Positions 1 to 7,818 of a stretch of DNA of 42,969 nt are shown piece after piece. The DNA is taken from positions 1 through 42,969 of the forward strand of contig JASHNX010000162.1 of the NCBI GenBank assembly GCA_030041415.1, in the 5' to 3' direction. Position numbers and translations under genes: made by a program. Positions within the stretch are counted from its first letter, which is position 1. Every line of letters starts with the position of its first letter. The stretch is from Candidatus Sulfotelmatobacter sp. (lineage in GTDB: Bacteria > Acidobacteriota > Terriglobia > Terriglobales > Acidobacteriaceae). The notes beneath the pieces are model-generated. The model was not told the origin of the DNA and searched no databases. It saw only the letters and a program-made list of their open reading frames with translations.

Positions 1-370
1 TCTCTTACCGTCGGCGGAAACGGTGTAGGGTCCCGACACACGGTCGCCGCCATTCTAGCCTGTGCAGCGCTTCATCCCCCGCGACCGAAAGTGTAGACGC
101 GTGATTCGGGGCGGCGACCATTCGTTTCCATTCCCGCAACTGGAGTCGGCGAAGCGTGGGAGACTATCCATTCGTTTTTGGCACGCCGGGCAGCGGCTGA
201 GGCGGGGTTACCGTGGGGAGTTACCGAAAGCAAATAAACGACTTAGAGCGGGAACTTCGGAGACTGGTCCGGGGTCTATGTCAGGTAGACGCCGCCATGA
301 TTCGAGGAATATTTTTACCTGCCGCTGAGGTGGAAAACCTATAATTGGGTCAGTACAGGGGATGTGCGGA
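1..370. other. Upstream region without a supported gene
   Basis: I see no convincing gene here. The short open frames have random-looking composition. A minus-strand ATG at 53 could be the first codons of a gene that leaves the window, but only 17 codons are visible and no ribosome binding site precedes it. A TATAAT hexamer at 340-345 sits at a fitting distance to drive the sigma-factor gene, but no good -35 box lies 16-18 bases upstream, so the promoter is only a suggestion. Confidence 0.5.
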
Positions 371-1102
371 ATGGCTGGAGCGGGGACACTGGGAGAACTG
401 GCGAGTGCAATCGGAGTCCGATCGGAAGAGTCGGCCATTGTTGCCGCGCTCAAGGCAGGATCGGAAGAGGCATATGCCTGGCTGATCGGAGAGTTCCAGC
501 GTCCCGTGTATGGTCTGGTTTATCGCGTAGTGAGCGATCCGGCTGACGCGGCCGACACGACCCAGGAAGTGTTCCTGAAAGTATTCCGCGGGATGAAACA
601 CTTCAACGGCGAATCGAGCTTGAAGACGTGGATCTACCGCATTGCGCTGCATGAAGCGGCGAACCGGAGACGGTGGTGGTTCCGGCATAAAGCGCAGGAA
701 ACTCCGATCGAGCCAGCGGAATCGGAAGATGCGGTGAACGGGAAGGACGCGATGCGAAGCGCGCTTACCGATCGCCATCATTCTCCGTTTGACAACGTAG
801 CGCAACGGGAAGTGAGTCAGCGAGTGGATCGCGAGTTGCGGCGCGTGGCCGAGCCCTACCGTACGACGCTGATTTTGCGCGACCTGGAAGATATGTCGTA
901 CGAAGAGATTGCCGAGGTGCTGCAGGTCTCGCTGGGCACAGTGAAATCGAGATTGACGCGCGGGCGGCAAGCCTTGAAGGAACGGCTGGCGCCGTATGCG
1001 CGAGACTTTGGCGGGGAGTTGGGGTTGAACGATTCAGCCGAGAAAGAGAGCCTGGGTTCGCGTATCAACGGCGGGGGTAGAAGGGTCGAGGTGACGCCAT
1101 GA
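371..1102 (+). CDS. ECF-type RNA polymerase sigma factor (RpoE-like)
   Basis: Sigma-70 family factor of the extracytoplasmic-function type, expected to direct RNA polymerase to a stress or envelope regulon. Numbered from the ATG at 362, region 2 lies at about residues 42-102 (DAADTTQEVFLKVFRG, then the LKTWIYRIALHEAANRRR stretch) and region 4 at about 145-207 (MSYEEIAEVLQVSLGTVKSR, a helix-turn-helix). I prefer the ATG at 371 over 362, because AGGGG at 357-361 is about 9 bases from 371 but touches 362. The stop overlaps the start of the anti-sigma gene by four bases (ATGA), so the two are probably translationally coupled and the anti-sigma factor controls this protein. The target promoters cannot be read from the sequence. 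Confidence 0.93.
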   Translation: MAGAGTLGELASAIGVRSEESAIVAALKAGSEEAYAWLIGEFQRPVYGLVYRVVSDPADAADTTQEVFLKVFRGMKHFNGESSLKTWIYRIALHEAANRRRWWFRHKAQETPIEPAESEDAVNGKDAMRSALTDRHHSPFDNVAQREVSQRVDRELRRVAEPYRTTLILRDLEDMSYEEIAEVLQVSLGTVKSRLTRGRQALKERLAPYARDFGGELGLNDSAEKESLGSRINGGGRRVEVTP

Positions 1103-1797
1103 AGTATGCGGCGGAAAAAGAGACGATGCAGTGCGAGAAAGCGAAGGCGTTGCTGTCTCCTTACCTGGATGGGATGGTCACAGGAACGGAGATGCGCGCG
1201 CTGCGGGAACATCTCGATGTTTGCGCGCCGTGCATGGGCGAGTATCGCGGGTTGCAGCAGGCGCAACAGATGCTGACGAATCTGGGCCGGGTGATGGAGC
1301 CGGCCGATCTGGGATTGAAGCTGCGTTTGGCGATTTCGCGCGAGGCAGCAATCTCGCGACGCGGCCGGTATGAGGGATTGCGGCTCCGCCTGGAAGACAC
1401 CCTGAGCGCGTTTATGGTCCCGGCGACGGCCGGGCTGGTTTGTGCGCTGCTGATTTTTGGGATTGTCACGGCGATTCTGGCGATGCCAGGACAGTTGCAG
1501 GCCAATACTCAGGATGTGCCGTTGGTGCTAAATACCGGGCCGGAGCTCGAGCAGAGTGCGTTTGGCACGAATCTGAGTTCCATCAATGCGGATTCGCTGG
1601 TGATCGAGGCATATGTGGATCAGCGTGGACGAGTGGACGATTACAGAATTCTTTCGGATCCAGGCGTGTCGCAGCAGCTTCTTCCCGAAGTAAAACGGAT
1701 GCTGATCTTCACAACGTTCCGTCCAGCAATGTCGATGGGGCATCCGATTTCGTCGCGCGCAGTGCTGTCGTTTTCAAAGATCAGCGTACGCGGGTAG
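1099..1797 (+). CDS. Membrane anti-sigma factor with zinc-finger domain and TonB-like C-terminus
   Basis: Probable anti-sigma factor for the preceding ECF sigma factor. The N-terminus has the ZAS zinc pattern C12...H38-x3-C42-x2-C45 typical of zf-HC2 anti-sigma domains. One membrane segment spans about 106-128. The outer part (about 165-228, SLVIEAYVDQRGRVDDYRIL ... FTTFRPAM) resembles the C-terminal domain of TonB/energy-transducer proteins, with the usual variable-strand, GRV and FxPA elements. That domain is uncommon for this role and may sense an envelope ligand or contact an outer-membrane receptor; this is inference. The ATGA overlap with the sigma gene supports an operon. The zinc-finger assignment is secure and the TonB-like one is moderate. 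Confidence 0.88.
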   Translation: MKYAAEKETMQCEKAKALLSPYLDGMVTGTEMRALREHLDVCAPCMGEYRGLQQAQQMLTNLGRVMEPADLGLKLRLAISREAAISRRGRYEGLRLRLEDTLSAFMVPATAGLVCALLIFGIVTAILAMPGQLQANTQDVPLVLNTGPELEQSAFGTNLSSINADSLVIEAYVDQRGRVDDYRILSDPGVSQQLLPEVKRMLIFTTFRPAMSMGHPISSRAVLSFSKISVRG

Positions 1798-2203
1798 GGA
1801 TTGGCAACTGCTCGCATTTACAGAGCGGGTAAACGGCCCTCCTTCTTCACTTCAAATTTTCCTCCTGTGTACATCTTTCTTCAGTTCACAGCTTCCTGCA
1901 GTTCATGTTTCCCAGAGGAGTTCGGTTCCTTCTCTTTATCGCGGTCGACTTTTCTCCGGTGTCCGCAGTATTTCCGTTGGAAGATTCGCATTATCTTCTT
2001 GAAATCTCCGGTGTGACGCGCGGCAACTCGGGTATATCGCCTAGGCCAAGTGAGTGTGTGCTCTTGAATCTTTGACGGGCAATCGGGTGCCAGCAGTATG
2101 GCCAGTCGGCCGCCAAGCGAATAGGTTAGTTTTTACCGGAGGTGGGCGCCAACCTCAGGCGACGGCCGCTATCGTCAAACTATTTGAGGAGAATGAACCG
2201 GGC
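1798..2203. other. Intergenic region, pyrimidine-rich, before the receiver gene
   Basis: About 400 bases without a supported gene. The first half is rich in T and C on the plus strand. An open frame continues upstream from the receiver gene to 2054, but its residues have no receiver character and lie outside the domain. I see no clear hairpin or riboswitch. It may hold the promoter and leader of the receiver gene. Confidence 0.4.
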
Positions 2204-2599
2204 GTGGTACGTATTTTCCTAGTGGAAGACAATGCGGTGGTGAGAGCTCACCTTCGTGCTGTGCTGGAGAACCGGAACGAGTGGAAAGTCGTGGGTGAAG
2301 CCGAAGACGGGCTGCGTGCGATCCAAAGGTGGGAGGAACATGCTCCCAGCATCACGGTGCTGGATTTTGTAATGCCGGTGATGAGTGGACTGGAAGCAGG
2401 ACGGAATCTCTCCAGACAGCATCCGGAGTCGCCGGTGCTGATGGTCACCATCTATCCTTCGCCGCAGTTGGAAGAGGAAGCCAAAAAGGCGGGAATCCGC
2501 GGACTGGTGCAGAAGGCGGATACGACATCGCTGGTGAAAGCAGTGGAAGCTGTTCTGCGCGGCGAGACGTATTTTCACGAAGGGCAAACAGCGGTGTAA
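2204..2599 (+). CDS. Single-domain response regulator receiver protein
   Basis: CheY-like receiver of about 131 residues with no output domain. Key residues are present from the GTG start: acidic E8/D9 (LVEDN), phospho-acceptor D54 (VLDFVMP), T82 (MVTIY) and K104 (LVQKAD). I chose GTG 2204 because it stands just before the first beta strand, is preceded by GAGGAG at 2186-2191, and no in-frame ATG lies close by; an ATG at 2193 is out of frame. It probably acts by protein-protein contact in a phosphorelay. No histidine kinase is nearby, so its partner is unknown. Confidence 0.85.
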   Translation: MVRIFLVEDNAVVRAHLRAVLENRNEWKVVGEAEDGLRAIQRWEEHAPSITVLDFVMPVMSGLEAGRNLSRQHPESPVLMVTIYPSPQLEEEAKKAGIRGLVQKADTTSLVKAVEAVLRGETYFHEGQTAV

Positions 2600-2945
2600 T
2601 AGGATCGCCTGCAGAGCGATTGCACGGAATGCTCGTCCCCCGCGCGAACTCGACGATGCGGTGTCTTTTTCCGCGCGCACTGAGTTGTTTTGTCTGATCC
2701 AATCACATTTCCAGCGAAGTCATAATTCTCCAGTCGCTCGCCGCGAAGCGGTCAGAGATGAGGGTGAGTTTTTGGAGAGCAGGAAACCCTGCGTGCGTTA
2801 TCAGCATCCCGCATCAAATCGCGCGGACGCGCTCCGGCGCGATTATGCCAACGTCCTCGTGCAAGCTGGCACACGCGCCACGCCCGCGCACCCCCGCCCA
2901 AAGACGGCAGGACATTGGAAGATGTACTGACCGGATGATCTTTTA
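2600..2945. other. Intergenic region with a strong hairpin
   Basis: About 345 bases between the receiver gene and a convergent small gene. No coding frame looks real. It contains an inverted repeat AATCGCGC (2817-2824) / GCGCGATT (2837-2844), extendable inwards by GGA/TCC with one bulged G. No T-run follows, so it is not an ordinary terminator. Confidence 0.5.
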
Positions 2946-3215
2946 TTAGCGATTGGCGTCCAAGGCTGCACTCTTCAGTTCGTTCGCTGCCTGGGCCAAA
3001 AGGTCCCGTGCATTCTGCGCATGGTGGTGCATATCGTACCTGTTGTCTTTCTGAGCGGCTCTGATGGCATCGTTAGCCTTCGCAATGAGGTGCTGCGCTT
3101 CCGCCAAATTGGGATGCCTCTGGGGGTCAACGTTCTGCACCGGCTCTTGAGCCAGCGTCAGGCCAGTGCACAACAACATCAGGCAGAACACCGCGTTCAT
3201 GAGTTTTTTCGACAT
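2946..3215 (-). CDS. Small secreted alpha-helical protein of unknown function
   Basis: An 89-residue protein with an N-terminal signal peptide (MSKKLMNAVFCLMLLCTGLTLAQ, cleavage likely after the LAQ region) and a mature part that looks like a two-helix hairpin rich in Ala, Gln, Asn and His (YDMHHHAQNARDLLAQAANE). GGAGAC about 9 bases before the ATG supports the start. The three adjacent histidines might bind metal, but nothing proves it. It resembles small periplasmic helical proteins common in acidobacterial genomes. I do not recognise a named family, and no operon partner is present. Confidence 0.7.
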   Translation of the reverse strand: MSKKLMNAVFCLMLLCTGLTLAQEPVQNVDPQRHPNLAEAQHLIAKANDAIRAAQKDNRYDMHHHAQNARDLLAQAANELKSAALDANR

Positions 3216-3345
3216 ACTCTGACAGTCTCCTTGGTTTTAGGGGATTTAGGTTTTTCAGTGTAACAGACTCGCTCGTCAGGACGCCCCGCCTGAAAATTAA
3301 ACGCCTTCCGGCTATCACCCTGACGCATCCGCAAACCGAAATCTT

Positions 3346-3417
3346 TCAAGTCGGAACTTGAGGCGACTTGCGGGCGTGAGCCCGCAGACGAAATCCTGAG
3401 CCTTCTTTCGGCGAAGG
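3346..3417. repeat. Three consecutive perfect stem-loops downstream of tRNA-Arg
   Basis: Three short inverted repeats follow one another: TCAAGT/ACTTGA at 3346-3361, TGCGGGC/GCCCGCA at 3369-3386 and CCTTC/GAAGG at 3401-3417. They lie just downstream of the minus-strand tRNA gene. They may be tRNA 3' trailer and terminator structures or a short non-coding RNA. None is followed by a clean T-run. Confidence 0.5.
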
Positions 3418-3430
3418 ATCGCTGGCCGAG

Positions 3431-3507
3431 TGGTGCGCCCGGAGAGACTCGAACTCCCAACCCTCTGCTCCGAAGGCAGATGCTCTATCCAGTTGAGCTA
3501 CGGGCGC
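3431..3507 (-). tRNA. tRNA-Arg (anticodon UCG)
   Basis: On the minus strand the 77-base sequence folds as a full cloverleaf: acceptor GCGCCCG/CGGGCGC, D stem GCTC/GAGC, anticodon stem TCTGC/GCAGA with loop CTTCGGA (anticodon TCG, reading CGA and other CGN codons by wobble), five-base variable loop, T stem GGGAG/CTCTC with loop TTCGAGT, and an encoded ACCA end. No intron or mismatch disturbs it apart from a G-T pair in the T stem. It stands alone between the small secreted protein and the subtilisin gene. Confidence 0.96.
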
Positions 3508-3572
3508 GCTGGAAACATTTTACGGCAAAATGGGGTGCTCGACCGGCATGTTCTGGAGGGGGCAAAAGCAGG

Positions 3573-3613
3573 TTCCTCTCCGGACTTGCGTCCGGATCGG
3601 AATGACAGAGGAA
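3573..3613. repeat. REP-like palindromic element
   Basis: Nested inverted repeats: TTCCTCT (3573-3579) with AGAGGAA (3607-3613), enclosing TCCGGAC (3579-3585), loop TTGC, GTCCGGA (3590-3596). Read on the minus strand it has the form GTCATTCCGA...GAGGAACCTGC, which matches from memory a palindromic intergenic element dispersed through many acidobacterial genomes. Only one copy is visible in this window, so the repeat status rests on recognition, not on counting. Confidence 0.5.
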
Positions 3614-3626
3614 TCGGAAAAAGCAA

Positions 3627-3665
3627 AAGGGCCCGCTCCCTGAAGAGTCTGGGCCCCTCTCTTTT
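3627..3665 (-). terminator. Rho-independent terminator after the subtilisin gene (possibly bidirectional)
   Basis: GGGCCC at 3629-3634 and again at 3651-3656 form the arms, with CTC/GAG pairing inside. On the minus strand the hairpin is followed by TTTTGCTTTTTC, and on the plus strand by CTCTCTTTTT. It begins about 30 bases beyond the subtilisin stop codon. Confidence 0.6.
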
Positions 3666-3692
3666 TAAATTAGAACCTTAAAGCTGACCTTT

Positions 3693-5465
3693 CTAGTTTT
3701 CACCGCCTGAGAAGTCGCTGCCCCAGAGCGCTTCACTGCCCCACAGCGCTTCGCTGCCCCAAAGTGCCTCACTCCCCCATAGAGCTTCGCTGCCCCATAA
3801 GGCTTCCGAACCCCAGAGCGCTTCCGATCCCCACAGGGCTTCGTTGCCCGCCAACTGGCTGCTGCTGGCGGCGTTTGCTCCGTTAGAAACGGCGCCAGTG
3901 GTGCCTGTCACAAACTGCGACGCGCCCCACACGGCTGTGTTCGACCATGTGGTTGAAGTGTTCCACACCGCCGAAGGATCGTCGGTCATATAAACCTGAT
4001 CGGTCGATGAGTTGAAGGTCGCGATTGGAGACATCGCCGTGCCCTTCGCGACTGCGGTACTTCCCAAAGCAGCTTGAATGTCGACGTAGCCGGCGCCGAT
4101 CGTGAACACGTCATACTGATCGGTGTAAGTGATGCCGGTAGTTGGATCGGTCGTGCTGCTGCTTTGCGGAAAAGTCTTGTACGCGGTCAGCATCAACCGC
4201 GCCTTGACTTGATCCGGCGTGAGACTCGGGCTTTTCTGCAAAAGATCCGCCACAAGTCCGCTGACGACACCTGTTGCCATGCTGGTTCCGCTCAGCGTGA
4301 AGTAAGTGGGAGAGATGGCGCTGCTCCCTCCCGCAACGTATTCGCTGTACGGCACCTGATTAGCGGGGAACTCGGAAAACAAAGTCGAGTTCGGCGCTTC
4401 GAGTGAGATCAGCAAGTTGCCGGGAGCGACGATGTCGGGTTTCACTACCGCATCCACATCTGTCGGACCTTTTGAGCTATAGCTCGCGATGAGGTCATCG
4501 GTGCGCGTGGGGGTGCCCATGGGCTTCATCGCGCCAACGGTAATCACGTAAGGATCGTTGCCCGGCGAGGTGACTGTGGCGTAACCGTCGGTTGGCAGAT
4601 AGCGCCCGTTATTGCCCGCAGCTACAACCACCACGATTCCATTCTTCCACGCCTGCTCTGCCGCCTGGCAGAGAGGATCGAGTTTGTAGCTCTCGTAAAT
4701 CGCGCGGCCAAGAGAAAGATTGATCACGCGAATGTTGTAGCGCGATTTCAGGGAGATTGCCTGGCTGATGGCGGCGATTACGAGGCTGTCAGTACCTTCG
4801 CCATTCTGATCGAGGACGCGCAGGTTGACGATGCTCGCGCTGGGCGCCATTCCTGTAAACGTTTGAGTAAAGAGCGGCCCGGTCGAACTGAGGCCGTCTC
4901 CGGCGATGAGTCCGGCGACGTGCGTGCCGTGCCCGAATTGATCCGTGGTGCTCGTGTTTCCAACAACGAACGACTGGGAGTACACGACGCGCGAGAGCGG
5001 CAAAATACCCATGTCAAGATCTGGGTGGTTGCTCACGCCGCTGTCGATCAGTGCGACGCCGATACCAGCGCCGGTGTAGCCCGACTGCCACGCAAAAGGA
5101 GCATTCACCGCAACCGCCTGATCGCTGAATCCCGATGAATTCAGCGGCCGGTCCGTGCTGATGTAGACCACGTTCGATTGATTCGACAGGCTCTGGATGC
5201 CATTGCCATCCAGCACTGCGACGACCCCATTGACGATGGGCAATTGCCCGATGATCGTGCCACCCAGATTCACAATGTCATTCAGCAGGCAATCGACCAG
5301 ACCGAGCAGCCCGGTGCAACTGACTTGGGTTCCGGGCGCATATTGCACGATTACTTGTACCTGCTGGTTCGATTGATACCCCTGCAGCTCTGGCGATAAC
5401 TTCGCGTCGTTCGCATAAGCCAGAGTGGCGCTAACAATCAACAAGAGCGCGAAAAGTCTTTTCAT
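3693..5465 (-). CDS. Secreted subtilisin-like serine protease (S8) with C-terminal EALWGS repeats
   Basis: Extracellular S8 peptidase. Counting from the alternative GTG at 5474, it has a signal peptide starting at M4 (MKRLFALLLIVSATLAYA), an I9-like propeptide region up to about residue 110, and the catalytic triad D144 (LIDSG), H182 (GHGTHVAG) and S398 (SGTSMA), with oxyanion N288 (AAGNNG). The C-terminus carries seven perfect EALWGS hexapeptides at 545-586, then DFSGGEN. I prefer ATG 5465 because the signal peptide then starts properly. Tryptophan-rich WG(S/T) tails occur on other acidobacterial subtilases; their role is unknown and may be surface binding or folding. A terminator follows, so the gene is probably monocistronic. 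Confidence 0.93.
   Translation of the reverse strand: MKRLFALLLIVSATLAYANDAKLSPELQGYQSNQQVQVIVQYAPGTQVSCTGLLGLVDCLLNDIVNLGGTIIGQLPIVNGVVAVLDGNGIQSLSNQSNVVYISTDRPLNSSGFSDQAVAVNAPFAWQSGYTGAGIGVALIDSGVSNHPDLDMGILPLSRVVYSQSFVVGNTSTTDQFGHGTHVAGLIAGDGLSSTGPLFTQTFTGMAPSASIVNLRVLDQNGEGTDSLVIAAISQAISLKSRYNIRVINLSLGRAIYESYKLDPLCQAAEQAWKNGIVVVVAAGNNGRYLPTDGYATVTSPGNDPYVITVGAMKPMGTPTRTDDLIASYSSKGPTDVDAVVKPDIVAPGNLLISLEAPNSTLFSEFPANQVPYSEYVAGGSSAISPTYFTLSGTSMATGVVSGLVADLLQKSPSLTPDQVKARLMLTAYKTFPQSSSTTDPTTGITYTDQYDVFTIGAGYVDIQAALGSTAVAKGTAMSPIATFNSSTDQVYMTDDPSAVWNTSTTWSNTAVWGASQFVTGTTGAVSNGANAASSSQLAGNEALWGSEALWGSEALWGSEALWGSEALWGSEALWGSEALWGSDFSGGEN
3717..3842 (-). repeat. Seven tandem 18-bp repeats encoding EALWGS
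   Basis: Seven in-frame 18-base units near the 3' end of the subtilisin gene. The protein repeats are identical, but the DNA copies differ at synonymous positions (for example GCTTCACTGCC versus GCTTCGCTGCC on the plus strand). That points to selection for the peptide and not a very recent slippage expansion. Confidence 0.9.
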
Positions 5466-5826
5466 ATCCCCCACATCCCATATCCCCGCAAAAGGAAAGC
5501 GATCCGCAGGCCTGCGGATTCATGTCTGGTCGCTAAAAGTGCAGATCGAGTTCCAAAGCGGGAAATATAAGTGTTGAGAAATTAAGCAGTTGGCCAAGGG
5601 CAGCCGGGGATCAGGAGGGACATTTTGTCGCAATCCATGGGGCGAGGGACAATTTGGCTCGTCGAAACTCTGACAACGATCTGATTTTTGGCCGGAGAAA
5701 TCGGAATAACCCGGGCAAGATTGGGCTGTATCTCACTGATTTCACGAGAAGAAACGATGGTAACAGGCTGCCGCTCTTTTACGCGGACTTTGAGTTCTGC
5801 CTGGGCAAGAATCTTAAGAATCTCTC
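5466..5826. promoter_or_regulatory. Divergent intergenic region with an 18-bp perfect palindrome
   Basis: This 360-base gap separates the divergent subtilisin and HD-GYP genes and should hold both promoters. A perfect palindrome ATCCGCAGG|CCTGCGGAT lies at 5502-5519, about 37 bases upstream of the subtilisin start. It could be an operator or a leader hairpin. No ribosome binding site is evident before the HD-GYP start. Confidence 0.5.
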
Positions 5827-7797
5827 ATGTCAGCCGCGCGACAATTGGGTGCTCGTGTCTATATCGCCGTCATGGTGATCGCGGCCCTCGCCTGCTTCAT
5901 CCCGGCGATGGTTCTCTGGGAACCGACCAATCTTGCCAAGTTTGCGTGCTACCTGATCGCGGCGCTGCTGGCTTCGGTGTTGAAGGTAAGCTTGCCCGAC
6001 ATCGAAGGCACGATGTCGATGAATTTCTTGTTAACCATCCTGTGCATTCTGGATCTGGGGCTGGCGCAAACTCTGATGATCGGCGTTTTGAAAACGCTGG
6101 CGCAGTTTTATTGGAAGCCGACACGGCGGTTGAAACATATTCAGCTCATTTTCAATCTGTCGCAAGTAACCGTGTGCTGTGCTGCGGCTTACGGCGCTTA
6201 CAAGCTTGTTCTGAATCACGTATTTCATGGTTCGTTGCCCCTGGCGCTTTTGGCGGCGGCAATTACCCATTTCGTCTTCAATACCGCCGCGATGTCGATC
6301 ATCATCGGCCTGACGGAAGAAAAGCTCATCCGCAAGGTGTGGACCGAAATTTACCTCTGGACATTTCCCTATTACATGGTTGGGGCGGCGATCGCCGGAT
6401 TCGTTAGCTTCATTGGCGGACGGATCGGATGGCAGGCTGCGCTGCTGGTTCTGGCGCCGATCTACCTGACGTATCGCTCATCTCGGCTTTACCTGGGCAA
6501 ACTGGAAGCCGAGAAGCTGCACGCGGAGAAAGTTTCTCATCTTCACTTGCGAACCATCGAAGCGCTGGCGCTGGCGATCGAAGCGAAAGATCAGACGACC
6601 GGCGAGCATCTGCAGCGGGTGCGGGTTTATGCGATCGAGCTGGCGCGCGAACTAGGCTTGACCGAAGACGAAAGCGAAGCGCTACAAGCCGCGTCGGTGC
6701 TGCATGACATCGGCAAGCTGGCCGTGCCGGAGCACATCATTGCGAAGCCCGGAAAGCTGACACCGGAAGAGTTCGAGAAGATGAAAATTCATCCCATTGT
6801 GGGCGCGGAAATTCTCGAGCAGGTCGATTTTCCTTATCCCGTAGTTCCGATCGTGCGGGCGCATCATGAAAAATGGGATGGCAGCGGCTACCCATACGGC
6901 CTGAAAGGGGAAGCCATTCCGATTGGGGCTCGTATTCTTTCGGCCGTTGATTGCCTTGATGCGCTGGCCTCTGATCGGCAATACCGAAAGGCGCTGCCTT
7001 TGGATGAAGCGATGGCGAAAGTAGTCTCAGAATCGGGAGTGAGCTTCGATCCGAGAGTGGTCGAGATTCTCAAATTGCGCTATGTAGAGCTAGAGAAACT
7101 CGCGCACGAACAGCCCTTGCAAACGCCGCCGAAGTTGTCGACAGATATTAAGGTTGAACGTGGATTGGCTCCAGATGCTGGCTTCGCCGAAACCGAGACG
7201 CCACCTGCTCATTCCCTGGAGCTGAAACGGGATAGCCGCACATTGATTGCGGCCGCACAGAAACAAGTCGAGGCGCTCTCGCAATTCGCTGAGAAACTCG
7301 GTGGTTCGCTGAGCTTCGAAGACCTAATTGCTTTGCTTGGAACTCGCATGAAGCGTTTCATCCCGCATGATTCGATGGCCGTCTATGTGATCAAGGAAAA
7401 GGTTCTGATTCCTGTGTTCGTAAGCGGCGATAACTTCCGCTTGTTTTCATCCTTGAAGATTCCGATAGGGGAGGGTCTATCCGGGTGGGTGGCAGAGAAT
7501 TGCAAGGCGATCTTGAACGGCAATCCGTCGGTCGAGCCAGGATATCTCAACGACACCACCAAATACAGCACGCTGCGCTCATCCCTTGCAGTGCCGCTAC
7601 AGGGAAAATCGGGCGTGATTGCCGTTCTGGCACTTTATCGCGCCGATCAGGATGCATTTGCGAGCGACGATTTGAGTTTGCTGCAAGTCATGTGTTCCGG
7701 GCTAGGATCGGCGGCGGAAAGTGCTCTGCGCAACGATAGCTATGCCACTCAGAACGTTCCCGCGGCTGCAGCGGCTGCAAGAGCCGGACATCGTTAA
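5827..7797 (+). CDS. Membrane HD-GYP domain protein with C-terminal GAF domain
   Basis: Probable cyclic di-GMP phosphodiesterase. The N-terminal 220 residues form several membrane segments (MASE-like sensor region), followed by a short helix with heptad character (YLGKLEAEKLHAEKVSHLH). The HD-GYP domain runs from about 240 to 425: H293-D294 (LHDIGK), H322 (MKIHP), H346-H347 (AHHEKWDGSGYP, with GYP at 354-356) and K359-G-E (LKGEAIP), so the metal and substrate residues look complete. A GAF-like domain occupies about 480-635. Output may affect the PilZ proteins at 9.5 and 37 kb. The start at 5827 has no clear ribosome binding site but gives a natural first membrane helix. Confidence 0.92.
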   Translation: MSAARQLGARVYIAVMVIAALACFIPAMVLWEPTNLAKFACYLIAALLASVLKVSLPDIEGTMSMNFLLTILCILDLGLAQTLMIGVLKTLAQFYWKPTRRLKHIQLIFNLSQVTVCCAAAYGAYKLVLNHVFHGSLPLALLAAAITHFVFNTAAMSIIIGLTEEKLIRKVWTEIYLWTFPYYMVGAAIAGFVSFIGGRIGWQAALLVLAPIYLTYRSSRLYLGKLEAEKLHAEKVSHLHLRTIEALALAIEAKDQTTGEHLQRVRVYAIELARELGLTEDESEALQAASVLHDIGKLAVPEHIIAKPGKLTPEEFEKMKIHPIVGAEILEQVDFPYPVVPIVRAHHEKWDGSGYPYGLKGEAIPIGARILSAVDCLDALASDRQYRKALPLDEAMAKVVSESGVSFDPRVVEILKLRYVELEKLAHEQPLQTPPKLSTDIKVERGLAPDAGFAETETPPAHSLELKRDSRTLIAAAQKQVEALSQFAEKLGGSLSFEDLIALLGTRMKRFIPHDSMAVYVIKEKVLIPVFVSGDNFRLFSSLKIPIGEGLSGWVAENCKAILNGNPSVEPGYLNDTTKYSTLRSSLAVPLQGKSGVIAVLALYRADQDAFASDDLSLLQVMCSGLGSAAESALRNDSYATQNVPAAAAAARAGHR

Positions 7798-7818
7798 GTC
7801 GCTACCTGACGCTGACCG

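Noticed and set aside
1-53. Minus-strand start of a gene leaving the window
   Set aside because: Only 17 codons are visible, there is no ribosome binding site, and the peptide MAATVCRDPT... is not recognisable.
350-970. Minus-strand frame of 206 codons opposite the sigma-factor gene
   Set aside because: It is the complement of a well-supported sigma factor, with Arg/His-rich meaningless sequence.
3717-3842. The 18-bp tandem units as a CRISPR-like or minisatellite array
   Set aside because: There are no spacers. The units are contiguous, in frame and encode a constant peptide at the end of a protease.
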